Of a stretch of DNA of 64,000 bases, positions 17,521-25,839 are shown piece after piece. The stretch's first letter is position 1, and every line of letters starts with the position of its first letter. The DNA is from Streptomyces goshikiensis (GTDB lineage: Bacteria > Actinomycetota > Actinomycetes > Streptomycetales > Streptomycetaceae). A program made the translations under genes and the position numbers. Under the pieces are notes generated by a model. That model ran no database searches, was not told the DNA's origin, and saw only the letters and a program-made list of their open reading frames with translations. Where the stretch lies: positions 1 to 64,000 of the forward strand of contig NZ_BMVE01000017.1 in NCBI RefSeq assembly GCF_014650555.1. Direction: 5' to 3'.

Positions 17521-20500
17521 AGGCGCCGACCGTGGAGCGGCGGAACATACGGGTCGCCGTGATCTCGCCGTGGATCGTCTCCTCGTCCGGGGACTGCTGC
17601 GGCAGGCCCGGGCGCAGGTGCTCCTCGACGCTGATGTACTTCAGGCCCGCGCGCAGGTCCGCGTCGTTGCGCAGCCGGATGACCAGCGGGAACTCGGCGA
17701 GGGCCGTGGTGTCGAACAGGCCCGTCGTGTAGAGCAGCTGGACGCCGAGCGCGTCGGACACGGCCCGCTGGAGCTCCAGCAGGTACGTCGCGTTCGCGCG
17801 GCCGATCGGGTTGTCGAGGAACAGCGTGCCGGCGTGCCGGTGCTTGTCGCGGCCCCGGTCGTTGCTGCGCAGCGCCGCCATCGTGCAGTACAGCGCGATC
17901 GCGGCGGTCAGCAGCTGCCCGCCGGAGAAGACGTCGCCCATCTGGCCGACGGGGACCCGCTCGGCGCGCAGCACCGCGTCCGGCTTCAGGATCTCGACGG
18001 AGATGCCCTTGGGTTCCAGCGCCGCCTGGACGCCGCGCAGCAGCAGCGACATGCCGTCGCGGCGGCCCTCGCCGAAGGAGGCGGTGCTGTTCTTCTTGAC
18101 GGCGGCGCGGGTCGCCTCGTCGATGACCTCGCCGAGCCGCTCGGTGAGCGTGGCCTGGTCGGGTTCCTCGAAGCGGATCCGCAGGAACTCCTGGCCCGAC
18201 CACTCCCCCAGGCCCTCGGGGAGCTGGGAGAGCCGCTGGGCGGAGCGCAGCGTGGCCAGGGAGGACTCCACCAGCCCGCGGAGCCGGTCGACGATGCTGT
18301 CGCGGTTGCGCTCCAGCTGCGCCAGCTCGTCGGTGAGGACGCGCAGCCGGGGGGCGAAGGCCGCCGCCCAGGCCGCGGCGTGCTCGGGCAGGGCGGAGGC
18401 GGGCAGTTCGCGGATCTGCTGGCGCGCGGGGGTGCGTACCTGCTCGTAGCGGTTGGCGTTGGCGTGCCGGACGAGGATGTCGCTCGCCTCCCGGACCGCC
18501 GACTCGGCGGCCGAGAGGTCGGCGGCGCAGCCGCGCAGCGAGCGGCGGGCCTCGGTGGCGGACTGGCGGGCCTCCTCCAGCGTGCCCGGGTGCGGCGCGG
18601 GCGACTGCTCGTCCTCGTCGTGCCCGTGGTCGCGCAGCAGGTCCCGCAGCTGGGCGGCGGTCTCCTCGAAGCCGCCGGCGCCGTCCTCGGCGGTGCGGTG
18701 GGAGCGCAGCAGATCGGCGTGCGCGGCCCGGGCGCTCTCCACGGCCGCGGTGTGGGCGGCGAGCTGGGCGGTGGCGGTGCGCAGCAGGCCCTGGGCCTGT
18801 TCGACGTCCCCGGGGATCATCTCCTCGGGCAGCTCGGTGTGCGCCTCGCCGTCGGTGGGGGCGTGCCGTTCGGCCTCGCCGCGCAGCCGGCCGAGCTGCT
18901 CGCTCGCGGTGGAGGCGCGGGTCTCCAGCATCTGGACGAGGGACTCGGCGCGGGCGGCGGCCGCCTGCCGGGAGGGGCCGTCGGCGCCGTCGGTGCCTTC
19001 GAGGAGCTGGGCGGCGCGGGTGCGGACCTTGTTGGTGAGGCGGTCGAGTTCGGCGAGCGCGGCGCTCTCGTCGCCCTCGGCGCGGGCCTGTTCGGCGCGC
19101 AGGTCGGCGCCGACGCCGACCTTCTCGTAGAGCTGGGAGGCGGCGCGGTAGGCCTCGCGGAGGTCGGGCAGCGGGGCCTTGGGCGCGCCGTCGTCCTCGG
19201 GGAGGGCCTCGGGGGCGCCGGCGATCTCGGCGCGTTCGGCGCGCAGGGCGCGGGCGGTGCGGCGGGCGTCGTCGGCGGCGCGCTGGGCGGCGCGGCGGTC
19301 CTCGTCGGCGGCGCGGGCGCGGTCCAGGCAGACCTCGGCGCGGGCCTCGGACTCGGCGGCGTCGTCGGCGAGTTCGCGGACCTTGACCTGCCAGCCGGCC
19401 CGCTCGCGCAGCCGGAAGGCGAGCCCGGCGAGGGCATCGGCGACGCGGCGGGCGCGCTGGGCGGTGTCCTGGCGCTCGTCGCGGACGCGGGCGGCGTCGG
19501 CGGCGGTGTCCTCGGCCTCGGCGCGTACGGTACGGGCCTCCGCGAGCTCGGCGTCGGCCTCCTCGGCGAAGGTGCGGGCGGCCGCGGCCTGTCCGGCCAG
19601 CTCGGCGAGGCGGCCGGGCGGGCAGCCGGTGCGCCAGGAGCCGAGGCGGGCGGCGAGCTCGCGGTCGCCGGAGAGCCGGGCGGCGAGGTCGCGGATCTCG
19701 GTGTCGCGGGCGGTGGCGCGGGTGCGCAGCGCCTGGCGCTCCTCGTCGGCGGCGTGCTCGTCGTGCATGGCCGGGTTCGGCGGTACGAGGAACACCCCGG
19801 TGTCGGAGTGGTCGGCGGGCGGCACGGGCGCCAGCAGGGCGGCGGCGGTGCCGACGGCCACGGTGGAGCGGGGCAGCAGGGCCGCGCCGGAGAGCACCTC
19901 GCGGGCCCGGTGGTGGGTGTCGGGGTCGGTGATGACGACGCCGTCGACGAGTTCCGGGCGGGCCGCGAGGACGGCGGCGTGGTCGGCGGGGTCCACGGAC
20001 TGGGCGAGGTAGCGCCAGCCGGGCAGGGCGGGGATGCCGTGTTCGCCGAGGTACTCGACGGTGGCCAGGACGTCGGGGCCGGGCGGCAGCAGGCCGCCGT
20101 CGCCGAGGGCGCCGAGGATCCGGGCGTCGTCGGCGGCGGCGGTGCGCAGGTCGAACAGCTGCCGTTCGGCGGTGGCGACGCCGCGGGTGAGCAGTTCGCG
20201 CAGCTCGTCGGCGTTGCGGTCGAGGTCCGAGACCGTGAGCCCGCCGGCTGCGGGCGCGGAGCCGGCGGCCGCGGTCGGTGTGCCGGATGCCGCGGGGGCG
20301 CCCGGCGTGCCCGTGCGCGGGTGCGGGAGGAAGGTGTCGGGGGTCGACGGGAGGCCCAGCAGCTCCGCCAGGCGCGGGGCGGCGGCGAGGGAGGCGGCCG
20401 CCCGGTGTTCGGCGTCGTGCGCGGCCTCGGCGGCGTCGGCGGCGTCCGCCGCGCGGGCGGCGGTGAGTTCGGCGCGGGATTCCGCGGCGGCGGCTTCGCG

Positions 20501-22189
20501 GGCGGCCTCGGCGGCGGCGCGGGAAGCGTCGCGGGACTCGTCCCAGGCGGCCACGGCGGACTTCTCCGCGTCGGCGGCGGCCAGGGCGGCGCGGGCCGGG
20601 TCGGCGTCGGGGGCGGTGTCGTCGAGCCAGCCGGCCCGTACGGCCTCGGCGGTCTCCTGCTCGACCTCTCCGAGGCGCGAGCGCAGGTGTTCGGCCTCGC
20701 TGCGGGCCCGCTGGGCGGCGGTGGCGGCGGCGGTGGCGTCCCGGTGGGCGGTCTCGCCGACGTCCTGGAGGGCGGCGGAGCGCTCCTCCTCCTCGTTCGC
20801 GACCCGCTCGCCGTGTTCGGCGGCGGTGTGCAGGGCCCGTACGAGTGCGGCGGCGGCCGTGGCGCGCGCGGCGAGCGCCGGGGCGGCGTCCCGCTCGGCC
20901 TCCAGGATCGCGGCGGCGACGCGCGCGGAGCGGTCGGCGGCGGCGCGGTGGCGCAGCACGGTCTCGGCGGCCTGCCAGGCGGAGTGCAGGGTGCGGGCTT
21001 CGAGGAGCTCGCGGCGCTGGGCGGCGGCGGCCTTGTCGGCGACGGTCAGGGCCAGCGAGGCGTGCCGGTAGGCGAGTTCGGCGGAGACGGCGGCGCTGCG
21101 GTCGCGCGCGGACTCGGCGGAGGTGACGGCGTGGGCGGCGCCGGTGACCCGCTGGGCGAGGTCGGCGGCGCGGCCGCGTTCCTCGCCGGCGCGGGCGGAC
21201 AGCCGCCGGGCGAGGGTGCGGGTGCGGCGTTCGGCGCCCGCGTGGACGTCGCGCAGCCGGGAGCGGGTCCCGGCCGCCTCGACGATCTTGGTGAGGAGGT
21301 CCACGGAGCCCGCGGTGAACTCCCGTTCGGCCATCAGCTCGCCGCGCCGGCCGAGCTTGTTGCCGAAGCCGTGGACCAGGTCGGCGAGGCCGTCGGTGTC
21401 GCGGGTGTCGGTGACGGCGCGCAGCAGCAGGTCGGTGAAGTCGGAGTCCTTCTTGACCGCGAAGAGACCGGCGGCCTCGCCCTCGTCGGCGTTCATCTCG
21501 CGCTGGTAGCGGAAGAGTTCGGGGTCGAGGCCGAGTTCGGTGAGGTGCTCGTTCCAGCGGTCGTGGATCTCCTCCCAGACCACCTCCAGGTGCGGGTACG
21601 CCTTGCCGGCGTCGGTGAGGGCGTCGCGGAAGCCCTTCATGGTGCGGCGGCGGCCCTGGGCGCCGGAGGCGCCTTCGACGGGCGGGCGCACGGCGGTGGC
21701 CTCGGCGACGGGGAGGTTGTCGAGGCTCAGGCCCGGGCCGGGGCGGAAGGAGTACCAGGCCTCGGCGAACTTGCGCGGGTCGCCCGACACCTGGCGGCCG
21801 CGCCATTCGCTGACCTTGCCGACGACCACGCACTCGCCGGTCTGGGTGTGCTGCCATTCCAGGGCCACGTGACCGCAGTCGTCGGCGAGCAGGAACTTGC
21901 GCAGGACACCGGAGCTGGCGCCGCCGAGGGTGTTGCGGTGGCCGGGGAGCATCACCGAGAAGATCAGCTTGAGCAGGACGGACTTGCCGCCGCCGTTCTC
22001 CAGGAAGAGCACGCCGGCGGGCGCGGGGCGCCGGGGCGGGCCGGTGGGCTCGTCCTCGAAGAACTCCGCCTGGGTGGGTGCCGGGTGGGGCACCGGCTCG
22101 CCGACTCCGCGCAGGTCGAGCACGGTGTCGGCGTAGCGCGCACCGGCGGGCCCGATGGAGTAGAGGCGGATCCGGGACAGCTCGTACAT
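17519..22189 (-). CDS. SMC/MukB-like coiled-coil ATPase
   Basis: A 1,556-residue SMC-type protein, close to MukB in size. An N-terminal head has Walker A LENGGGKS (residues 63-70); two long Ala/Glu/Arg-rich coiled-coil arms surround a globular middle (roughly residues 790-960, including VVITDPDTHHRAREVL) that would be the hinge; the C-terminal head has the signature FSGGQ (1421-1425) and Walker B LFLDN (1456-1460). The usual catalytic Glu after the Walker B Asp is Asn1460. It is the last gene of a coupled operon with a kleisin-like and a MukE-like protein, so it probably forms a DNA-loop-extruding condensin/Wadjet-like complex. No JetD-type nuclease follows. The start is an ATG with a weak GAGAG site. 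Confidence 0.85.
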   Translation of the reverse strand: MYELSRIRLYSIGPAGARYADTVLDLRGVGEPVPHPAPTQAEFFEDEPTGPPRRPAPAGVLFLENGGGKSVLLKLIFSVMLPGHRNTLGGASSGVLRKFLLADDCGHVALEWQHTQTGECVVVGKVSEWRGRQVSGDPRKFAEAWYSFRPGPGLSLDNLPVAEATAVRPPVEGASGAQGRRRTMKGFRDALTDAGKAYPHLEVVWEEIHDRWNEHLTELGLDPELFRYQREMNADEGEAAGLFAVKKDSDFTDLLLRAVTDTRDTDGLADLVHGFGNKLGRRGELMAEREFTAGSVDLLTKIVEAAGTRSRLRDVHAGAERRTRTLARRLSARAGEERGRAADLAQRVTGAAHAVTSAESARDRSAAVSAELAYRHASLALTVADKAAAAQRRELLEARTLHSAWQAAETVLRHRAAADRSARVAAAILEAERDAAPALAARATAAAALVRALHTAAEHGERVANEEEERSAALQDVGETAHRDATAAATAAQRARSEAEHLRSRLGEVEQETAEAVRAGWLDDTAPDADPARAALAAADAEKSAVAAWDESRDASRAAAEAAREAAAAESRAELTAARAADAADAAEAAHDAEHRAAASLAAAPRLAELLGLPSTPDTFLPHPRTGTPGAPAASGTPTAAAGSAPAAGGLTVSDLDRNADELRELLTRGVATAERQLFDLRTAAADDARILGALGDGGLLPPGPDVLATVEYLGEHGIPALPGWRYLAQSVDPADHAAVLAARPELVDGVVITDPDTHHRAREVLSGAALLPRSTVAVGTAAALLAPVPPADHSDTGVFLVPPNPAMHDEHAADEERQALRTRATARDTEIRDLAARLSGDRELAARLGSWRTGCPPGRLAELAGQAAAARTFAEEADAELAEARTVRAEAEDTAADAARVRDERQDTAQRARRVADALAGLAFRLRERAGWQVKVRELADDAAESEARAEVCLDRARAADEDRRAAQRAADDARRTARALRAERAEIAGAPEALPEDDGAPKAPLPDLREAYRAASQLYEKVGVGADLRAEQARAEGDESAALAELDRLTNKVRTRAAQLLEGTDGADGPSRQAAAARAESLVQMLETRASTASEQLGRLRGEAERHAPTDGEAHTELPEEMIPGDVEQAQGLLRTATAQLAAHTAAVESARAAHADLLRSHRTAEDGAGGFEETAAQLRDLLRDHGHDEDEQSPAPHPGTLEEARQSATEARRSLRGCAADLSAAESAVREASDILVRHANANRYEQVRTPARQQIRELPASALPEHAAAWAAAFAPRLRVLTDELAQLERNRDSIVDRLRGLVESSLATLRSAQRLSQLPEGLGEWSGQEFLRIRFEEPDQATLTERLGEVIDEATRAAVKKNSTASFGEGRRDGMSLLLRGVQAALEPKGISVEILKPDAVLRAERVPVGQMGDVFSGGQLLTAAIALYCTMAALRSNDRGRDKHRHAGTLFLDNPIGRANATYLLELQRAVSDALGVQLLYTTGLFDTTALAEFPLVIRLRNDADLRAGLKYISVEEHLRPGLPQQSPDEETIHGEITATRMFRRSTVGA

Positions 22190-22242
22190 GGCGGCGGACT
22201 CTCGTGAATTCTCGGTACGGAGGGGTACGGAGGGCAGGTGGC

Positions 22243-23166
22243 TCAGGCGTGGAACGGCAGGCCGGCGTCGGCCGCGAGTTCCAGGTCGTCGCCCTCGGGC
22301 GGCGGCAGGAGGGTGGCGGAGCCGTCGCTGACGGGGACCACGCCGAGTTCCAGGAGTTCGGCCATGGCCGAGCTGCCCGCCATGTCGCGGACCTGGAGCT
22401 GGTAGCGGGGGGTGGTGCGGTAGGTGCCTCCGGAGTCGTCGCCGGTGCGCTGGAGGAACCCGGAGTCGGTGAGGAAGGCGGCGGCCTTGCCGACGATGCC
22501 GGTGGTGGATCCGGCGAGGCGGCGGGCGTCCTTGGTGGCGCCGGTCGAGCTGCGGCGGGCGTAGACGCGCCAGGCGGCCTCCAGGCCGGGGGCGTCGGAG
22601 GCCGGGTCGGTGTTCTCGCCGAGTTCCTCGGCGCGCTCCTCCAGGCGGCGGCAGGTCTGGCGGACGAACGCGTCGACCCCGTTGACGGTGATCCGGCCGA
22701 TGTAGCCGTCGTCGGCGAGGTCCTCGGGCCGGGGGAAGGCGAGGGCGGCGACGGCCAGGTGCGCGAGGCCGTGCAGGAACCGGTCGGCGGAGTCGGCGGC
22801 GGTACGGCGGGCGTAGTCGCCCATCCGGACGGCGAAGACGGAGTCCTCGTCGGCGGCGACGGCCATCCCGGCGCGCGCCGACACCTCCAGGACGACGAGG
22901 CCGAGGCCGGTGGCCACGGCGTCGGCGAGGCGGCCGAAGGCGGGGTCCTCGCGGTAGCGGCGCAGCAGTTCGGCGTACTCGGCGTCGCGCGCGGGGAGCA
23001 GCTTGGGCTGGAGCCCGAAGGCGACGAGCCGGGCCGCGTCCGCGGCGTCGGCGGGCGTGACGGTCCCTCCGGGGGCGGGCGCGACGGGGGCCGAGGGGGT
23101 GTCGGCCTCGCTCCACGCGGGGTGCCGCTCGCTCCACGCGGGGTGCTCGGCGTGGTGGTCGCTCAC
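22243..23166 (-). CDS. MukE/JetB-like (KITE) subunit
   Basis: A 307-residue protein, unrecognised by direct motif but placed as MukE, MksE and JetB are, between the kleisin-like and SMC-like genes. The first 40 residues are low-complexity with a repeated HPAWSE, then an Ala/Leu-rich helical body, and from about residue 215 a winged-helix-like segment (KAAAFLTDSGFLQRTGDD ... TYRTTPRYQLQVRDMA). Tandem winged helices are typical of KITE proteins that bind kleisin. The GTG start overlaps the stop of the 66-codon gene (GTGA). The function is inferred from position and fold pattern, not from identity. Confidence 0.65.
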   Translation of the reverse strand: MSDHHAEHPAWSERHPAWSEADTPSAPVAPAPGGTVTPADAADAARLVAFGLQPKLLPARDAEYAELLRRYREDPAFGRLADAVATGLGLVVLEVSARAGMAVAADEDSVFAVRMGDYARRTAADSADRFLHGLAHLAVAALAFPRPEDLADDGYIGRITVNGVDAFVRQTCRRLEERAEELGENTDPASDAPGLEAAWRVYARRSSTGATKDARRLAGSTTGIVGKAAAFLTDSGFLQRTGDDSGGTYRTTPRYQLQVRDMAGSSAMAELLELGVVPVSDGSATLLPPPEGDDLELAADAGLPFHA

Positions 23167-23363
23167 GGGTGGGTCTCCTCGGTGGGGTGCGGTGCGGGGT
23201 GGTGCGGTGAAGGCTCGGGGCGGTGCGGTGCGGGCTCGGGGCGGTGCGATGCGGGACGGCCGGGCCCGGGGGGTGCCGGTACGGGGGATGCGGGCTCGGC
23301 GGATCCCGGCTCGGGGGGTGCGGTGGGCGGCCGGTACGGGCCGGGCGGCTCCGGGGTGGTCAC
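23163..23363 (-). CDS. proline-rich 66-residue peptide, coupled
   Basis: A 66-residue frame, about one third proline, with repeated PEP/HRPEP/PHH units and no hydrophobic segment. Both ends are exact GTGA overlaps: its GTG overlaps the kleisin-like stop and its own stop overlaps the MukE-like GTG. That double coupling argues it is translated, or at least kept open so ribosomes can travel to the next gene. It could be a disordered linker subunit or merely a coupling device. It may also have once been an N-terminal extension of the MukE-like protein. Confidence 0.5.
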   Translation of the reverse strand: MTTPEPPGPYRPPTAPPEPGSAEPASPVPAPPGPGRPASHRPEPAPHRPEPSPHHPAPHPTEETHP

Positions 23364-24883
23364 GAGGCCTCCGAGCGGGCCGCGGCCATGCCGGCGGCGT
23401 CGAGGAGGGCGGTGCCGACGATCAGGTCGGCGCCGCCGAACTCCGGGTCGTCCAGCTCGGTGCCGTCGTCCACGGCGAAGAGCAGCCGCTCCTCGCCCTG
23501 CCGGTAGGCGGTGCCGACCGCCGGGCTCGCGGCGTGCACGGCCAGCAGCGCCACCAGGTACGGGAGGTCCGGGTCGGCGCGGCGGGCCTGCGCGAGCAGC
23601 CCGGAGAGGCGGCGCGGAGCGTCGTGCGGCAGGTCCAGGAGCTCCATGGCGCGGGCGAGCTGCTCCTCGCTGAAGCGGCTGTCGTCCGGGGTCGCGATGA
23701 GGTCGGGCTCGGGCATCTCCACGCCGAGGTGCTCCCGCTCCACGGGCGGGGTCAGCAGTATCTCGACGAGGTCGGCGACGCGGACGGAGACGGGGGTGCG
23801 CAGACCGGTGCCGGCCGCGAAGAAGGCGTCGGTGACCCGGCGGGCCTGCTCCACCGGGAGCGGCAGGACGGGCGCCACGAGCTGCCCGTACAGGTCGATG
23901 CCGGAGCGCGGCGCGGGGGCGGCGAAGGCCTGGCGGTCCTGCTCGGCGCGGAACAGCGGGCCGGCGTCCAGGAGGCGGGACTGGAGCTGGGTGTGGCGCC
24001 GGATGCAGTCCTTGACGATGTCGACCAGCTCGGCGGCGCGCCGCTTGTTCTCCGCCGTCTTGGAGTCGAGCACGGCGTCGGCCTCGTCGCGGGCCTTGCG
24101 GATGTTCGTGAGGATCGCGTTCTCGTGGCGGTACCGGTCGGCGACGTGGTCCAGGGCCTCGGCGATCATGTCGGGGACGGCCTGGAGCCAGTCCACGGCG
24201 CGCACGTTGCGCCGCGTCGCGTCGAGGGTGCGGCGCAGGGTCTCCGCGTACTGGACGGTGCGGTAGCGGGCCTGTTCGGCGGCGAGCTGCGCGTCGGCGA
24301 GGCGGCCCCGGCTGATCAGGACCTCCAGCTTGACCTCGGCTGCGATCTGCGCGCTGGTGACGTCCGTGTCGAGGGCGCCGACCAGCACGTTGACGGCCTC
24401 GTCGGTGGTGCGCAGGTAGACGGCGCCGCCGTAGCCGGGGACTTCCTCGATGAGTTTGAAGTCGTAGTCGCGGCGTACGTAGACGCCGTCGGGGCCGAAG
24501 GTTCCGTAGATCGCGCGGAAGCCCCGGTCGACGCTGCCGACGTTGATCAGGTTCTCCAGCACCCAGCGGGCCACCCGCTCGTGCTCGGCGGCCGGGCGGT
24601 CAGGGGCCTGGGCGGCGACGCGGGGCAGCAGCCTGGCCACTATCTGCTCGTGGTCGGCGCCGGTGTCGAAGTCCATGTTGAGCGTGACCAGGTCGATGGC
24701 GGCGAGCGCGACCTCCGCCATCGCGTAGCCCCCGTACTCGCCCGCCAGATTGGCCTTGCGTACGTCGAGGTCGTGCAGCGGGGCGGTGCAGGCGAGGGCG
24801 CGCAGCCGCCGGGCCAGGCCTTCGTCGGCGGCCGGGCCCGGTGCCGGGGACGAGAGGGGCAACGCCTGGGCGGGGAGAGTCAC
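23360..24883 (-). CDS. kleisin-like (MukF/MksF/JetA) subunit
   Basis: A 507-residue, mainly helical protein and first gene of the SMC-like operon. The N-terminal 200 residues look like winged-helix DNA/KITE-binding modules (VNVLVGALDTDVTSAQIAAE, VYVRRDYDFKLIEEVPGYGG); the middle (about 200-320) is a long helical bundle with coiled-coil character, and the C-terminus is a small globular domain. Size, order and position match MukF, MksF or JetA. The GTG at 24883 is preferred over a TTG six bases earlier because TAGTCT lies exactly 6 nt upstream of it and no Shine-Dalgarno sequence exists, so the operon probably starts leaderless. Confidence 0.65.
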   Translation of the reverse strand: MTLPAQALPLSSPAPGPAADEGLARRLRALACTAPLHDLDVRKANLAGEYGGYAMAEVALAAIDLVTLNMDFDTGADHEQIVARLLPRVAAQAPDRPAAEHERVARWVLENLINVGSVDRGFRAIYGTFGPDGVYVRRDYDFKLIEEVPGYGGAVYLRTTDEAVNVLVGALDTDVTSAQIAAEVKLEVLISRGRLADAQLAAEQARYRTVQYAETLRRTLDATRRNVRAVDWLQAVPDMIAEALDHVADRYRHENAILTNIRKARDEADAVLDSKTAENKRRAAELVDIVKDCIRRHTQLQSRLLDAGPLFRAEQDRQAFAAPAPRSGIDLYGQLVAPVLPLPVEQARRVTDAFFAAGTGLRTPVSVRVADLVEILLTPPVEREHLGVEMPEPDLIATPDDSRFSEEQLARAMELLDLPHDAPRRLSGLLAQARRADPDLPYLVALLAVHAASPAVGTAYRQGEERLLFAVDDGTELDDPEFGGADLIVGTALLDAAGMAAARSEAS

Positions 24884-24889
24884 GGACAA

Positions 24890-24895
24890 AGACTA
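24890..24895 (-). promoter_or_regulatory. -10 of the SMC-like operon (leaderless)
   Basis: TAGTCT on the minus strand ends 6 nt before the GTG start. A TTGGGA about 19 nt upstream is a possible weak -35. The palindrome at 24901-24914 lies between them. Confidence 0.5.
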
Positions 24896-24900
24896 GGCGC

Positions 24901-24914
24901 TGTTGCTGACAACA
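24901..24914. promoter_or_regulatory. palindrome TGTTG-N4-CAACA
   Basis: A perfect 5-bp inverted repeat with a 4-bp centre falls inside the predicted spacer of the SMC-like operon promoter. A protein bound here would block or bend that promoter. Confidence 0.45.
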
Positions 24915-24954
24915 TCCCAAACGGCATGGTTCGGCCGGATCGGTCCCGGGGCGG

Positions 24955-25020
24955 CGGGGAACGCGGGACGGCCGCACGGGGAACGCGGGACGGCCGCGCG
25001 GAGAACGTGGCACGGCCGCG
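24955..25020. repeat. three tandem 22-bp repeats before pxpA
   Basis: Units begin at 24955, 24977 and 24999 with the consensus CGGGGAACGCGGGACGGCCG plus two bases. Unit 2 differs from unit 1 at one base; unit 3 has a few substitutions. A 22-bp period is two helical turns, so three protein dimers could bind on one face. The last unit reaches the expected -35 region of the pxpA promoter. Confidence 0.85.
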
Positions 25021-25032
25021 CGGGTGCTGTTC

Positions 25033-25038
25033 TACGCT
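25033..25038 (+). promoter_or_regulatory. -10 of leaderless pxpABC promoter
   Basis: TACGCT is followed by six bases and the pxpA ATG at 25045, with no Shine-Dalgarno sequence. The 22-bp repeats abut this element. Confidence 0.5.
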
Positions 25039-25044
25039 CACCGC

Positions 25045-25839
25045 ATGGCTTCCATGATCGCACCCCGGATCGCTCCCCTGATCGACCTGAACGCCGACCT
25101 CGGCGAGGGCTTCGGGCGCTGGACGCTGACCGACGACGAGGCGCTGCTCTCCGTCGTCACCTCCGCCAACGTGGCGTGCGGCTTCCACGCCGGGGACCCG
25201 TCGATCATGCGGCGGGTCTGCGAGCAGGCGGCGGAGCGGGGGGTGCGCATCGGGGCGCAGGTCTCCTACCGGGACCTCGCGGGCTTCGGGCGGCGCGCCA
25301 TGGACGTGCCGCCGGATGAGCTGGCGGACGAGGTGGCGTACCAGATCGGGGCTCTGGAGGTCTTCGCACGGGCGGCCGGGTCCAAGGTGTCGTACGTGAA
25401 ACCGCACGGCGCGCTCTACAACCGCACCGTCCACGACGCGGGCCAGGCGGGCGCGGTCGTCGCCGGGATCCGGCTGGCGGCGGGCGCGCGCGGGCTCCCC
25501 GTCCTCGGACTGCCCGGGTCACTGCTGCTCGCGGCGGCCTCGGAGGCCGGGCTGCCCCCCGTACCGGAGGCCTTCGCCGACCGGGCCTACACCTCCGCCG
25601 GGACCCTCGTACCGCGCGGGGAGCCCGGGGCCGTGCTGCACGATCCGGACGCGGTGGTCGCGCGGGCGGTACGGATGGCCGCCGAGGGCGCCGTGACCCC
25701 GGCCGACGGGACGGCCCCGGTGCCGGTAGCCGCGCGCTCGCTGTGCCTGCACGGGGACACCCCGGGGGCGGCGGGCCTGGCGCTGCGGGTCCGGGAGGCG
25801 CTGCGCACCGCCGGGGTCCGGGTGGAGGCGTTCGCGTGA
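25045..25839 (+). CDS. pxpA: 5-oxoprolinase subunit A (LamB/YcsF)
   Basis: A 264-residue LamB/YcsF-family protein, subunit A of the ATP-dependent prokaryotic 5-oxoprolinase (PxpABC), which turns 5-oxoproline into glutamate. The family start IDLNADLGEGFG is clear, with NVACGFHAGDP, GAQVSYRDLAGFGRR and YVKPHGALYN following. The ATG at 25045 is chosen because a -10-like TACGCT lies 6 nt upstream; an in-frame ATG nine bases later is possible. It overlaps pxpB by GTGA, making a coupled pxpABC unit. It is divergent from the SMC-like operon. Confidence 0.94.
   Translation: MASMIAPRIAPLIDLNADLGEGFGRWTLTDDEALLSVVTSANVACGFHAGDPSIMRRVCEQAAERGVRIGAQVSYRDLAGFGRRAMDVPPDELADEVAYQIGALEVFARAAGSKVSYVKPHGALYNRTVHDAGQAGAVVAGIRLAAGARGLPVLGLPGSLLLAAASEAGLPPVPEAFADRAYTSAGTLVPRGEPGAVLHDPDAVVARAVRMAAEGAVTPADGTAPVPVAARSLCLHGDTPGAAGLALRVREALRTAGVRVEAFA

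Noticed and set aside
17063..22207. Very long open frame antisense to the SMC-like gene
   Set aside because: It is a composition shadow: high-G+C coding DNA leaves few stops on the opposite strand. Its translation is Gly/Val/Ala-rich low complexity, whereas the minus-strand product has Walker A, FSGGQ and Walker B motifs.
24955..25020. Possible CRISPR array
   Set aside because: The 22-bp repeats are contiguous with no spacers, and no cas gene is present.
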